From G051132615 sp051132615 (lineage in GTDB: Bacteria; Pseudomonadota; Gammaproteobacteria; Burkholderiales; Neisseriaceae), in NCBI RefSeq assembly GCF_051132615.1, contig NZ_CP152375.1, positions 2,046,001 to 2,110,000 of the forward strand: a stretch of 64,000 nt of DNA. Reading direction: 5' to 3'. Below are positions 8,553 to 18,076 of this stretch, piece by piece; the stretch's first letter is position 1; each line of letters opens with the position of its first letter. A model generated the notes under the pieces. The model saw only the letters and a list, made by a program, of their open reading frames with translations, did no database searches and was not told the origin of the DNA. The position numbers were made by a program, and so were the translations under genes.

Positions 8553-9959
8553 TTAAATAGAACGAATATCCACAAAATGTCCGGCTATAGCCGCTGCTGC
8601 TGCCATGGCTGGGCTAACTAAGTGGGTTCTGCCACCATTGCCTTGCCGACCTTCAAAATTACGATTTGAGGTAGAGGCACATCTTTCTTCTGGCTGTAGC
8701 CTGTCATCATTCATGGCCAAGCACATTGAGCAACCTGGTTCGCGCCATTCAAAGCCAGCGTCTTTGAATATTTGGTCAAGTCCTTCTTGTTCTGCTTGTT
8801 TTTTGACTAAACCAGAGCCAGGTACAATTAATACGCGTTTGACATTTTGTGCTTTTTGTTTACCTTTCACAATAGCTGCCGCTTCTCTTAAGTCTTCAAT
8901 TCGACTATTGGTGCAAGAACCAATAAACACAGTATCAATCAAAATATCTTTAATAGGCGTATTCGCTGTTAACCCCATATATTTAAGTGCTCGTTGCATA
9001 CTTTCTTTTTTGACAGGATCTGTTTCAAGTTCAGGGTCAGGTATTGTTTGGGTGACACCCACGACCATTTCTGGTGAGGTACCCCAAGTAACTTGAGGTT
9101 CAATATCTGCTGCATTTAACTGAATCATTGAATCAAATTGAGCATCTGGATCAGAGACTAATGTTTGCCAATAGGCAACAGCTTTTTCCCACAGATCTTT
9201 ACTTGGTGCGTATTTACGGCCTTTAACATAATCAATGGTGGTTTGATCTACAGCAACCAAGCCTGAGCGTGCACCAGCTTCGATGGCCATATTGCATAAT
9301 GTCATTCTGCCTTCCATGCTTAGGTTTTTGACTGCTTCTCCAGTAAATTCGATCGCATAACCTGTACCGCCAGCGGTACCAATTTGACCAATAATATAAA
9401 GAGCCATGTCTTTAGCTGTGATACCAGGGTTTAAATGACCTGCGACATTAATTTGCATGGTTTTTGATTTTTTTGCCACCAAACATTGAGTGGCCATAAC
9501 ATGTTCTACTTCGCTTGTGCCAATCCCATGGGCAAGTGCACCAAAAGCACCATGTGTAGAAGTATGAGAGTCGCCACATACAACTGTCATGCCGGGCAAA
9601 GTTGCGCCTTCTTCTGGTCCCATAACATGAACAATACCTTGACCTTTATCTTTAAAAGGAAAATAGGCTTGAACGCCAAATGTTTGGATGTTTTCGTCCA
9701 GTGTTTGGACTTGTAAGCGAGAAATAGGGTCTTTAATGCCTTCATCCCAGTGTTCTGTTGGCGTATTGTGATCTGCCGTTGCAACAATACTGTCTGAACG
9801 CCATAATTTACGGTTTGCCAGCTTTAATCCTTCAAAAGCTTGGGGACTCGTGACTTCATGCACTAAATGACGGTCAATATACAATAAGGCTGTGCCATCG
9901 TTTTCTTCTTGAACAATGTGGCTTTGCCATAGTTTTTCGTAAAGGGTTTGTGCTTTCAT
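8553..9959 (-). CDS. leuC: 3-isopropylmalate dehydratase large subunit
   Basis: Iron-sulfur catalytic subunit of isopropylmalate isomerase in leucine synthesis. It begins AQTLYEKLWQSHIV, contains VVCGDSHTSTHGAFGALAHG, and has the [4Fe-4S] ligands in IGSCTNSR and PGCSMCLAMN. The C-terminal SNRNFEGRQG is the aconitase-family substrate loop. The length of 468 residues is standard. It is the first gene of the leftward leuC-entericidin-leuD-leuB unit, with a good sigma-70-type promoter at 10009-10038. No leucine-rich leader peptide or T-box was seen in front of it. Confidence 0.97.
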   Translation of the reverse strand: MKAQTLYEKLWQSHIVQEENDGTALLYIDRHLVHEVTSPQAFEGLKLANRKLWRSDSIVATADHNTPTEHWDEGIKDPISRLQVQTLDENIQTFGVQAYFPFKDKGQGIVHVMGPEEGATLPGMTVVCGDSHTSTHGAFGALAHGIGTSEVEHVMATQCLVAKKSKTMQINVAGHLNPGITAKDMALYIIGQIGTAGGTGYAIEFTGEAVKNLSMEGRMTLCNMAIEAGARSGLVAVDQTTIDYVKGRKYAPSKDLWEKAVAYWQTLVSDPDAQFDSMIQLNAADIEPQVTWGTSPEMVVGVTQTIPDPELETDPVKKESMQRALKYMGLTANTPIKDILIDTVFIGSCTNSRIEDLREAAAIVKGKQKAQNVKRVLIVPGSGLVKKQAEQEGLDQIFKDAGFEWREPGCSMCLAMNDDRLQPEERCASTSNRNFEGRQGNGGRTHLVSPAMAAAAAIAGHFVDIRSI

Positions 9960-10277
9960 AGGTATTATTCTTTAGTTTATGTTCTGGATGGATGAATTAA
10001 GTAGATAGATATTAATACTGTATCGGGTGTTGACTCAAGTGCTTGGCGGCATTTTGTTGTGTTTTCTTGTGATTTACTGCCTTGAATTTTTTGAATATAT
10101 GTCTAATTTCAAGCAAAATGATGTTGGTTTGAAAAAATAGACTTTAAATAAAGATGTAATAACAAAGGTTTATTTAAAAACTCACAAAAAGAGAAAGAAA
10201 CATGGTTTAATGCTGCTTTAAAGCATCAAAATACGTGATTTGTTGGATATAAAAATACATTAAGAAGGATGTTGTAC
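9960..10277. other. Divergent intergenic region leuC / pncB
   Basis: A gap of 318 bases between divergent genes. It holds the candidate leuC promoter and, near 10262-10269, the pncB ribosome binding site. I see no further gene, repeat or RNA structure that I can support. Confidence 0.5.
10009..10038 (-). promoter_or_regulatory. Probable promoter of leuC
   Basis: On the minus strand TTGAGT (10033-10038) is followed after 18 bases by TAATAT (10009-10014). This predicts a start near 10002 and a leader of about 40 bases before the leuC ATG. Confidence 0.5.
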
Positions 10278-11483
10278 ATGGTCAACGAACCAATCATTGA
10301 ATCTTTATTGGATACAGATTTATATAAATTTACAATGCTGCAGGTGGTTTTGCATCAATTTCCACAAGCTTATGGGCAATATGCATTTCGGTGCCGTAAT
10401 GATGATCAAACACAATATCCATTGACCCAAATTAAAGAAGAATTAGAAGAACAACTTGATTTTTTATGTGCCTTAAAATTCAAGGCAGATGAGCTAGAGT
10501 TTTTGCGTACGTTACGCTTTATTAAAAGTGACTTTGTTGATTATTTAGAACTTTTTCAATTAAAAAGGCGCTTTATTGAAGTTTCCGTCGATGAGCAAAA
10601 TCGTTTGGCGATTCAAATTCATGGCCCACTTGTACAGGCAATGTTTTTTGAAATTTTTGTTTTGTCTATTGTTAATGAACTTTTTTTCCGCCGTTTAAGT
10701 ACGCCTGCTATTTTGGAAGAAGGGGAAAAACGATTACAAAAGAAAATTGCCTTATTGCAAGAAATTGAAATCATTCAAGATAAGAAAACCCCATTTTTGG
10801 TTTCTGATTTTGGTACACGTCGCCGTTTCAGTAGAAAATGGCATAAACATGTTGTACAGAGTTTGCATCAAGCTTCCCCACGTATTGTGAAAGGAACAAG
10901 TAATCTTGGCTTGGCCAGAGAATTGGGGATTATCCCAATTGGTACAATGGCACATGAATTCATGCAGGCTTTTCAGGCTTTAGATGTTCGTTTACGTAAT
11001 TTTCAAAAGGCAGCATTGGAGTCGTGGGTGCAAGAATATAGGGGCGACTTAGGGATTGCGTTAACTGATGTGGTTGGCATGGATGCGTTCTTACGTGATT
11101 TTGATTTATATTTTGCGAAATTATTTGATGGTCTTCGTCATGATAGTGGTGATCCTTATGAGTGGGGTGAAAAAGCCATTACCCATTATAAAGAGCTGAG
11201 GATTAATCCTGAAACCAAAATGTTAACGTTTAGTGATGGCTTAGATATTCAGAGTGCTTATGCTTTACATCAACATTTTAAAGGCCGTATTCGTACCAGC
11301 TTTGGCATTGGCACCAATTTAACCAATGATATGGGGTTAGAGCCATTACAGATTGTGCTCAAATTGATCAGTTGTAATGGCCAATCAGTCGCTAAAATAT
11401 CGGATAGTGCAGGTAAGACTATGTGCAGCGATGAAACATTCTTGGCTTATTTGCGTCAGGTTTTCTCTGTAGAAGAAAAATAA
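10278..11483 (+). CDS. pncB: Nicotinate phosphoribosyltransferase
   Basis: Converts nicotinate, PRPP and ATP to nicotinate mononucleotide in NAD salvage. Family landmarks are SLLDTDLYKFTMLQVV at the N-terminus, VSDFGTRRRFSRKWH, the KGTSNLGLARELGIIPIGTMAHEF segment, and FDGLRHDSGDPYEWGEKAI with the phosphoribosyl-binding region. An upstream ATG at 10269 overlaps the AAGGA motif that serves as ribosome binding site, so the ATG at 10278, eight bases after it, is preferred, giving 401 residues. It is monocistronic; a long inverted repeat follows the stop. Confidence 0.96.
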   Translation: MVNEPIIESLLDTDLYKFTMLQVVLHQFPQAYGQYAFRCRNDDQTQYPLTQIKEELEEQLDFLCALKFKADELEFLRTLRFIKSDFVDYLELFQLKRRFIEVSVDEQNRLAIQIHGPLVQAMFFEIFVLSIVNELFFRRLSTPAILEEGEKRLQKKIALLQEIEIIQDKKTPFLVSDFGTRRRFSRKWHKHVVQSLHQASPRIVKGTSNLGLARELGIIPIGTMAHEFMQAFQALDVRLRNFQKAALESWVQEYRGDLGIALTDVVGMDAFLRDFDLYFAKLFDGLRHDSGDPYEWGEKAITHYKELRINPETKMLTFSDGLDIQSAYALHQHFKGRIRTSFGIGTNLTNDMGLEPLQIVLKLISCNGQSVAKISDSAGKTMCSDETFLAYLRQVFSVEEK

Positions 11484-11499
11484 TGAGTTTATAAATAAA

Positions 11500-11535
11500 T
11501 ATTAGAAAATGGAGATTAAAATCCATTTTCTAATA
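11500..11535. terminator. Perfect inverted repeat between convergent pncB and fpr
   Basis: Fourteen-base perfect arms (TATTAGAAAATGGA and its complement) surround an eight-base loop. The right arm covers the last codons of the convergent reductase gene. There is no clean U-tract, so termination is likely but not certain. Confidence 0.55.
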
Positions 11536-12289
11536 AAATTTGTCCAGGTAGTTTTACCCTATTTAAACTGAATCCTTTTTGCATTAATACTTTATGAGTA
11601 TCTGTAACCATTTGAGGGTTGCCACAAATCATAAAACGGGTACTGTGTACATTAAATGTTTGTTCTAATGCTTTTTCCAATTCGCCATTTTGAATACATA
11701 TAGGTAAACGCTCATTTAAACAATTTTGATGGTGTTCACGTGTCACAACAGGTTGGTATTTAAGTTTTGCCCCCATGTCTTTGAATAACTCATGTTGTTG
11801 TAGTTCTTGGATCGTTTCTTGATAAACCAGCTCACTGATATAACTGACACAGTGTACTAAGCTTAAATTTTGAAATCTGCTCCATATTGAGGGTTGTTTT
11901 AAAATGGATAAGAATGGCGCTAAACCAGATCCCGTGCTGAGCATCACCAAATCTTGCCCATCTTGAAAGCGTTCTGGTAAAAAGAAACCATTGGCTATTT
12001 TTTCTAGTAAGAAAGTGTCCCCAGTCTTAATTGTTTCAAAGTGTTGGCTAAATGGGCCTCCTGGAATCAAAATGGCATAAAACTCTAAAAAGTCATCGTA
12101 TTCTGCACTGACCATAGAATAAGCACGCCAGATAAAACCATTGTTTTGTGCAAACCCTAATCGTGCAAATTGTCCCGCACTGAACCGAAAATTTTTTGGC
12201 CGGGTAATGGCAAAGCTGATGTGTTTAGGTGTGTGGTTTTTTACCCATAAAATGGTTTCTTGGGTATATTTTTCTTCGATTGTTGTCAT
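11516..12289 (-). CDS. fpr: Ferredoxin/flavodoxin-NADP(+) reductase
   Basis: FAD enzyme that moves electrons between NADPH and ferredoxin or flavodoxin, supporting iron-sulfur repair and oxidative-stress defence. The FAD-binding motif is RAYSMVS, with AGQFARLG just before it; the NADP-binding part starts at LSTGSGLAPFLSIL, and CGNPQMV lies in the nicotinamide region. The length of 257 residues and the short aromatic C-terminus (LLENGF) match the bacterial Fpr class. It stands alone between two terminator hairpins, convergent with pncB. Family is certain; the natural redox partner is inferred. Confidence 0.93.
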   Translation of the reverse strand: MTTIEEKYTQETILWVKNHTPKHISFAITRPKNFRFSAGQFARLGFAQNNGFIWRAYSMVSAEYDDFLEFYAILIPGGPFSQHFETIKTGDTFLLEKIANGFFLPERFQDGQDLVMLSTGSGLAPFLSILKQPSIWSRFQNLSLVHCVSYISELVYQETIQELQQHELFKDMGAKLKYQPVVTREHHQNCLNERLPICIQNGELEKALEQTFNVHSTRFMICGNPQMVTDTHKVLMQKGFSLNRVKLPGQILLENGF

Positions 12290-12332
12290 ATTTTTTTCTT
12301 TATGGAAAAAACTTATTGTACTTTAAGTTAGA

Positions 12333-12365
12333 AAACACTACCAGATACAATATCTGGTAGTGTTT
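12333..12365. terminator. Intrinsic terminator between OPT transporter and fpr
   Basis: Fifteen-base perfect arms AAACACTACCAGATA and TATCTGGTAGTGTTT around CAA. On the minus strand the second arm continues into TTTTC, so it ends the leftward OPT transcript 25 bases past the stop. Confidence 0.8.
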
Positions 12366-12389
12366 ATTCTGGTGAATGGGTTTGAAATA

Positions 12390-14441
12390 TTATTTTGATT
12401 TGTTAGCACTTAATGTGCGACGGATAAATAAAATACAAATAAGAATAAAAGCAAATAACCCTGCAAAATGAGTCATTGTGTCAATTGAGTCACCTAATAC
12501 AGGTGTTATAAAAGGAAGCAGTGATAAAGGCGCATCTGTACCACCTGTACTGATGCTAATCACAATCACGACAGCCAAGGCAACACCAACCAAGCTTTCT
12601 CCAACAATTAAGCCTGATGCAATCAGTGCGCCTTTGCGTTCCACAGGTTTGGCTAGACTTTCTTCTGATACATTTTGTTTTTTAGCTTGGGTTTTGACTT
12701 GTCGGCTTATGATCCAAGACAATACTGCGCCAATAATTAATGGTGCTGTTACAGCCGCAGGTAAGTAAATACCCATACCTACGGCAAGGGCAGGGATACG
12801 TACCTTACTTTTCTTCTTACTCAAAATAGAGTCTATAACAATAATAACTGCACCAATAATCAAACCAATAATGATCATTTTCCACTCAAGCTGATGAGAG
12901 AAAATACCTTTTGCTATAGTTGTCATCAGTGTTGCTTGAGGTGCGGCTAAAGCTTGTGAAGCATCCATGCCTTCTCTTGGCATGGCACCAGAAAATCCAT
13001 AAGCCTCATATAGCAGCTCCAATACGGGAGAAATCACAATTGCTCCGACCACACAACCAATCAGTAAAGCAACTTGTTGGCGCCATGGAGAAGCACCAAC
13101 TAAATAACCTGTTTTTAAATCTTGTAAATTATCATTTGAGATGGTTGCAATAGCTAAAACCACACTGGTGATGAAAATAGCCAAAGCCGTGGCAAATTGT
13201 GAGCCTTCTGGCGTACTGAGCATACCATTTAATTCTCCTATGCCTAACAATAATAAAGAAACGATGGTAATAGCAATGATGCCGATCCCAGAAATGGGGC
13301 TGGCAGAAGAACCAACTAAGCCTGCCATATAACCACAAGCAGCAGCCACTAAAAACCCCATAATAAATGAAAACAGTACTGCACAAATAACCAAAGTCCA
13401 TGCGATACCAGCGGATAAATGTGCATCTGCAATAAATGAATAAAATGTGGCAACCAATATTAAAGCCATCATAAGGCTAAACAGAATAATGGTTTTAGGC
13501 GATAAATCCCTTTCTGTGTCAGCGATACTTATGCCTTGTTGTGTATTGTTTAGTGCTTGAAATGACATTTTCATGCCTTCAATCATGGGTTTTATCAAGG
13601 TAATTAACGTCCATATGGCAGCAATGGCCAGAGTACCTGCACCGATAAAACGTACATCGTTTTTCCATATGTCCGTTGCAAAGGCGGCAATACTCATACC
13701 TTCAGGTATCGTGGCTTGAGCTGTCAGGGTTGGAATAGAAACGCCCCAAGCAATGATTAAACCTAAAAGAATAGCCATACCAGATGTAATGCCAATTAAA
13801 TAGCCCGCACTTAATAAAGCCAGTGAGAAACCAACTGGTACTTGGAATATGGCTTTGCCTTGGGTGAACCAATAACTGACGCTGTCTGATAATAAGCGGA
13901 ACCCATTTGTAGCCAAACTGATGATTGCTGCAATAGAACCACCAAATAAAATATCTTTAAGTCCACTACTGTTGTCATTGTCTTTATTGTCTTGGGAGCC
14001 CGCCTTTAAAATTTCTGCTGCAGCAACCCCTTCTGGATAGGGTAGATCACTTTGTACCACCATTGCGTGACGAAATGGAATCGAAAACATCACACCCAGC
14101 ATACCACCAGCGGCACAGATTAACATGGTTTGCCAGAATGGGAAGTTCTGCCAATAACCAATCATGAGTAGGCCAGGTAGAATAAAAATAATAGAAGAAA
14201 GTGTGCCTGCGGCAGAAGCTTGCGTTTGTACCATATTGTTTTCAAGAATATTAGCGCCTGAAAATAAGCGTAAAACAGCCATAGAAATAACTGCCGCAGG
14301 AATAGCAGAGGAAAAGGTTAAGCCCACTTTTAAACCAAGATAGACATTAGATGCCGTAAAGACTACGGTAATTAATGCACCTAGAATCATCCCACGAAGG
14401 GTTAGCTCTCTGATGCTGGTGGTGGTTGGTAAATGTGTCAT
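12390..14441 (-). CDS. OPT family oligopeptide transporter
   Basis: Polytopic inner-membrane transporter of the oligopeptide transporter (OPT) family, 683 residues with about 15 hydrophobic segments. Family landmarks include the N-terminal ELTLRGMILGALITVVFTASN, NVYLGLKVGLTFSSAIPAAV, the YPEGVAAAEIL motif near residue 140, and GDSIDTMTHFAGLF close to the C-terminus. Bacterial members are predicted to take up small peptides (or metal chelates in YSL-type relatives) with protons. Substrate cannot be read from the sequence. It is monocistronic with a strong terminator on each side. Confidence 0.9.
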   Translation of the reverse strand: MTHLPTTTSIRELTLRGMILGALITVVFTASNVYLGLKVGLTFSSAIPAAVISMAVLRLFSGANILENNMVQTQASAAGTLSSIIFILPGLLMIGYWQNFPFWQTMLICAAGGMLGVMFSIPFRHAMVVQSDLPYPEGVAAAEILKAGSQDNKDNDNSSGLKDILFGGSIAAIISLATNGFRLLSDSVSYWFTQGKAIFQVPVGFSLALLSAGYLIGITSGMAILLGLIIAWGVSIPTLTAQATIPEGMSIAAFATDIWKNDVRFIGAGTLAIAAIWTLITLIKPMIEGMKMSFQALNNTQQGISIADTERDLSPKTIILFSLMMALILVATFYSFIADAHLSAGIAWTLVICAVLFSFIMGFLVAAACGYMAGLVGSSASPISGIGIIAITIVSLLLLGIGELNGMLSTPEGSQFATALAIFITSVVLAIATISNDNLQDLKTGYLVGASPWRQQVALLIGCVVGAIVISPVLELLYEAYGFSGAMPREGMDASQALAAPQATLMTTIAKGIFSHQLEWKMIIIGLIIGAVIIVIDSILSKKKSKVRIPALAVGMGIYLPAAVTAPLIIGAVLSWIISRQVKTQAKKQNVSEESLAKPVERKGALIASGLIVGESLVGVALAVVIVISISTGGTDAPLSLLPFITPVLGDSIDTMTHFAGLFAFILICILFIRRTLSANKSK

Positions 14442-14520
14442 AACAAACTTTCTTTAAAATAAATGATGACTGTGTCAATAAATGACCATGTCAATAAATT
14501 TTGCAAATTCATAATATTAA

Positions 14521-14562
14521 AAAAATCTATACGTGAGTATTGTGCTCAGGTATAGATTTTTT
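14521..14562. terminator. Bidirectional terminator between PiT and OPT genes
   Basis: AAAAATCTATAC and GTATAGATTTTT form the outer arms and TGAG/CTCA extend the stem inside. Poly-A and poly-T flanks make it usable from either side. It lies 40 bases beyond the leftward PiT stop. Confidence 0.75.
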
Positions 14563-14601
14563 TATCTACATAAAGTGTTTAGGTGAAAGTGTACCCATAC
14601 A

Positions 14602-16071
14602 TTAAGCCAGTAGAGTGGCTAGAAGGAAAAACAAACCACCTGATAAAATCATGGCAACTGGGAAGGTAAATAACCAAGCCAGTAAAATATTACGAATGGT
14701 GACCCATTGTAGGCCTGATTGATTGGCGACCATTGTGCCAGCGACACCACTGGATAAGACTTGGGTTGTGGATACAGGTAAACCAAATAGGTTGGCAAAA
14801 CCAATACTAATGGTTGCGGTCACTTGTGCACAAACACCTTGGGCATAGGTCATTTCTTTTTTGCCAATGCCTTCTCCAACTGTTTTAACCACACGTTTCC
14901 AACCTACCATGGTGCCAAGCCCTAATGCAGTTGCTACAGCAAAAATAACCCATAAAGGTGCATATTCTGTTGTTAAGGCCAAATCCTTACGCAAAGATTT
15001 TAAATAGGTTTCATCTGCTTTACTTAGACCTTCTAATTTTTGAAAATGTTTGGCTGCATCATCTAAGCACATTAAATGACTGCGTATTTTCCAGCGGGTA
15101 TCGGCAGATAAAGATTTAAATTCTTTGATTCCCGCTAAAGTGTTTTTTAAGGCGTGTACATCTTGAGAGAGATTGCCAATTTGGCAAGAAATATCGGTTG
15201 TGGATTTGTTAAGCGGTTTGTAATCTGAAAAACTTTGTGTGATTTGTGTTTGGTAAGTATTTTGGAAACTTTCTAAACGAGATGCAGCAAGGAGGGTTCG
15301 TTCTATTTCATATTGAGTTGTATTTAGATTGATCACAAAGCCAGCTGGCACAATTGCAATCAAGATCATCATCACTAAACCGACACCTTTTTGTCCATCG
15401 TTGGAACCATGAGCAAAACTGACGCCTAAAGCAGATAAAATCAGAAAAAAGCGGGTCCAAAAAGGAGGGTGTTTTCTGCCTTCTACTTCATTTCTCTGAT
15501 AAGGCGATTTATGAATATTGGCTTCTGGCACAAAACGTTTGAGACATAAAAGCATGATGCCTGCAATAATAAAGCCCACAAAAGGAGAAATAAGCAAAGC
15601 CAAACCAACATCAATCGCTTTGCTCCAGTTAACACCAGTGGCTAAATCTTCTCCTGCTAAAAAAGTATTGACTAAACCCACGCCAAGAATAGAGCCAATT
15701 AAAGTGTGTGAACTGGATGCAGGTAAACCAAAATACCATGTGCCAATGTTCCAAGTTATTGCCCCAATTAACAGGGCAAATGTCATGGCAAGCATACGAT
15801 TGGTATCGTTTGAAATCAATACGTCAACTGGTAGTAGGTGAATAATTGAGTACGCAACAGCTAAGCCACCTGTAGCCACACCAATAAAATTAAACAGACC
15901 AGAAGCAATAACAGCATGGGTTGGTTTCATTGATTGGGTATAAATGACCGTTGCAACTGCATTGGCTGTATCATGAAACCCGTTGATAAACTCAAATGCT
16001 AAAACCATCAGTAAAGAAAGCAACAAGAGAAGGATGAGTCCAAGGCTTAGATCAGAAAAAAGTTCAAACAT
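14602..16071 (-). CDS. PiT family inorganic phosphate transporter
   Basis: Low-affinity phosphate (metal-phosphate) symporter of the inner membrane, 489 residues. Both PiT signatures are present: the N-terminal FEFINGFHDTANAVATVIYT and the central SFAHGSNDGQKGVGLV. The C-terminal half repeats the fold with VCAQVTATISIGFANLFGLP and STTQVLSSGVAGTMVA. Between the halves lies a soluble segment of about 110 residues (roughly 250-360) predicted to be helical and cytoplasmic, as in E. coli PitA. It resembles PitA more than short archaeal forms. It is a single-gene unit; no pho box was recognised. Confidence 0.93.
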   Translation of the reverse strand: MFELFSDLSLGLILLLLLSLLMVLAFEFINGFHDTANAVATVIYTQSMKPTHAVIASGLFNFIGVATGGLAVAYSIIHLLPVDVLISNDTNRMLAMTFALLIGAITWNIGTWYFGLPASSSHTLIGSILGVGLVNTFLAGEDLATGVNWSKAIDVGLALLISPFVGFIIAGIMLLCLKRFVPEANIHKSPYQRNEVEGRKHPPFWTRFFLILSALGVSFAHGSNDGQKGVGLVMMILIAIVPAGFVINLNTTQYEIERTLLAASRLESFQNTYQTQITQSFSDYKPLNKSTTDISCQIGNLSQDVHALKNTLAGIKEFKSLSADTRWKIRSHLMCLDDAAKHFQKLEGLSKADETYLKSLRKDLALTTEYAPLWVIFAVATALGLGTMVGWKRVVKTVGEGIGKKEMTYAQGVCAQVTATISIGFANLFGLPVSTTQVLSSGVAGTMVANQSGLQWVTIRNILLAWLFTFPVAMILSGGLFFLLATLLA

Positions 16072-16197
16072 TATATTATCAACAATGGTTAATTTAAGGA
16101 AGAATTGTTAAGCTTTGTAAAGCGTGAGTCAAGTCTTTTTTGCATAAATAAATAAATAAAAAATATAAGAGTGGCTCATTAGATAAAATATATTATT

Positions 16198-16905
16198 TCA
16201 TTCATGATGTAATATAAAAATACATGGTTTTTTATGTAAATTAGGTATGTCTTTAGGCCATTGTCCCACAGGTTTACTGATGATTTTTTGTGTGGGTAAG
16301 GTCAGATCACAGGCAATACAAAATCTGGTTTGTTTGTTTAAAGATTGCAGTGCATCTTCAATTAAGCTCATGTTTCGATAGGGTGTTTCTATAAAAATTT
16401 GGGTTTCGTTGGACAATTGTGATTTTTTTTCTAAATCTTTTAACGCTTGTTTTCTGCCTAGAGTATCTGCAGGCAGGTATCCATTAAAGGTAAAGCGTTG
16501 ACCGTTTGCACCAGAAGCCATAAGCGCCATTAAAATACTGGACGGACCAACTAATGGTTTAATCTCAATGCCTTTTGTATGCGCTAAGGCAACCAAGTTG
16601 GCTCCTGGGTCAGCAACTGCTGGACAACCTGCTTCGCTGATCAGGCCAACATCCAGTCCTTGTAACAATGGTTGGATGAGTTTTGATAAGTCATCAGATT
16701 GATTGTGTTCATTTAAAAGCTGTAAGTCCAAATCTCGAATAGGACTTGTGACACCTAAAGCTTTTAGGTGTTTTCGGGCTGTTTTTTCTGCTTCTACAAT
16801 AAAGTATTTTATTGCCACAATAGCCAAGCGTTCATGTTCTAACAGCCATGGTGTGTTTTCATCACCTAATGGTGCGGGAATCAGCCATAAAGAACCATAA
16901 TTCAT
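16198..16905 (-). CDS. RsmI-like SAM-dependent methyltransferase (tetrapyrrole methylase family)
   Basis: Predicted SAM-dependent methyltransferase with the tetrapyrrole methylase fold shared by RsmI, the 16S rRNA 2'-O-methyltransferase. Landmarks are GSLWLIPAPLGDE at the N-terminus, the SAM-site segment LISEAGCPAVADPGANLV, and PLVGPSSILMALMASG. At 235 residues it is shorter than RsmI (about 280) and lacks the extended C-terminal part, so it is a paralogue of unknown substrate. The start overlaps the stop of yceF by four bases (ATGA), so the two are coupled. Confidence 0.85.
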   Translation of the reverse strand: MNYGSLWLIPAPLGDENTPWLLEHERLAIVAIKYFIVEAEKTARKHLKALGVTSPIRDLDLQLLNEHNQSDDLSKLIQPLLQGLDVGLISEAGCPAVADPGANLVALAHTKGIEIKPLVGPSSILMALMASGANGQRFTFNGYLPADTLGRKQALKDLEKKSQLSNETQIFIETPYRNMSLIEDALQSLNKQTRFCIACDLTLPTQKIISKPVGQWPKDIPNLHKKPCIFILHHE

Positions 16906-17489
16906 ATAATATCAATACCTTCATTATTTAAAAATTCAACTAATTTGAAAATAGGCAGTCCCAATAGCGCATTAGGGTCACAGCTATCAATCCGTTCAAT
17001 TAAAGCAGCTCCTAAACCTTCGCTTTTTGCCGCACCAGCACAATAAATGGCATCAGGCTCTTTGTCCAGATAATGTTCAATTTGTTGGTAGGTTAATGTA
17101 CGCATTGTGACACAAGTTAAATCAATATGAGTTTGACAGTGATCAAAATCGCTGTGTAAAACACATAATGCACTATAAAACTCAATGCTTTGTTCACTCA
17201 TATTGGCTAACATGATTTTGGCGTTATCTATGGTTAAGGGTTTACCCAATTGTTGACCATTTAATAGTGCAACTTGATCTGCGCCAATAATAATGCTGTT
17301 TTTGTGTTTTGCTTTGAGTGAGTACGCTTTATTTTTTGCTAACCTTAATGCAGTATCAGGGGCAAACTCACCAATTAGGGGTGTTTCATCACAAGTAGGG
17401 GCAATTGCTTGAAAGGGGATGCCTAAACAATTGAGTTGGTGTTTTCTTGTGGTTGATGTGGATGCCAGAATAATAGAAGGTTTGGACAT
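16902..17489 (-). CDS. yceF: Maf/YceF family nucleotide pyrophosphatase
   Basis: Housecleaning enzyme that hydrolyses non-canonical nucleotides; the YceF branch prefers 7-methyl-GTP. It begins PSIILASTSTTRKHQL (the phosphate loop), and has DETPLIGEFAPDTALRLAKNKA, IIGADQVALLNGQQLGKPL with the catalytic Asp, and the C-terminal DPNALLGLPIFKLVEFL characteristic of YceF. The length of 195 residues is normal. It is divergent from yceD with a 64-base gap and coupled to the downstream methyltransferase. This yceF/yceD/rpmF/plsX/fabH neighbourhood is widely conserved in proteobacteria. Confidence 0.93.
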   Translation of the reverse strand: MSKPSIILASTSTTRKHQLNCLGIPFQAIAPTCDETPLIGEFAPDTALRLAKNKAYSLKAKHKNSIIIGADQVALLNGQQLGKPLTIDNAKIMLANMSEQSIEFYSALCVLHSDFDHCQTHIDLTCVTMRTLTYQQIEHYLDKEPDAIYCAGAAKSEGLGAALIERIDSCDPNALLGLPIFKLVEFLNNEGIDII

Positions 17490-17553
17490 GTTTCAGGTCT
17501 TTATTTAAAGTTGATTGACAAAATAATGCAAAAGATTATATCATACGCGGTTT

Positions 17554-18051
17554 ATGTTAACCCCTGATTTGATTGATCCAGTTGCTTTTGCTCGAGAAGA
17601 GCGTTTGATTAAAAATAAACTTTTGATCAGCTCTCTTGATGGCAGATTAAGCAAACACGAATTCTTAGCCGATGCTGAGGGTGAGTGTGATTTTTGCTTG
17701 CAAGGTGGAAAAGATAAGCTGCAACGGTATTTTTTGGCTTTAACTGTTAAAGCTAATTTGAGTTTGATTTGTCAGCGTTGTCTTGATGTTGTTCCATTTC
17801 ATATTGATGAAACAAGTCGCATTATCTTGTTTTTTAATGAACAAAAACTGGATGAGGCGATGGAGCAGGACCCTGATTTAGAGGGTATTCTGGTTGAACC
17901 AGAAATCAGTATTCAGACGTTGATTGAAGACCAACTTATTATGGCGTTACCGTTGGCTCCTAAACATGAAGACTGTGGCAACCCTAGTTTGGATCAAATC
18001 AATCAGGATAAACCAAACCCATTTGCGGTTCTGGCTAATTTAAAAAACTAA
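17554..18051 (+). CDS. yceD: YceD family (DUF177) protein, 23S rRNA accumulation factor
   Basis: Conserved 165-residue protein of the DUF177/YceD family, linked in E. coli and plants to 23S rRNA accumulation and large-subunit assembly. Landmarks are the central LICQRCLDVVPFHI with the CxxC pair, and the C-terminal PFAVLANLK. It lies 25 bases upstream of rpmF (L32) in the same direction, as in most proteobacteria, so the two are co-transcribed. The start at 17554 has no strong ribosome binding site but gives the family's normal N-terminus. The precise biochemical role remains unclear in the family. Confidence 0.9.
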   Translation: MLTPDLIDPVAFAREERLIKNKLLISSLDGRLSKHEFLADAEGECDFCLQGGKDKLQRYFLALTVKANLSLICQRCLDVVPFHIDETSRIILFFNEQKLDEAMEQDPDLEGILVEPEISIQTLIEDQLIMALPLAPKHEDCGNPSLDQINQDKPNPFAVLANLKN

Positions 18052-18076
18052 CTGGTTTATTTTTAGGAGCAATACA

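Noticed and set aside
8605..9096. Plus-strand open frame of 163 codons opposite leuC
   Set aside because: Antisense to a strongly conserved enzyme; no start signal or family match.
9960..10277. Leucine leader peptide or T-box before leuC
   Set aside because: The predicted leader is only about 40 bases and has no run of Leu codons or T-box motif.
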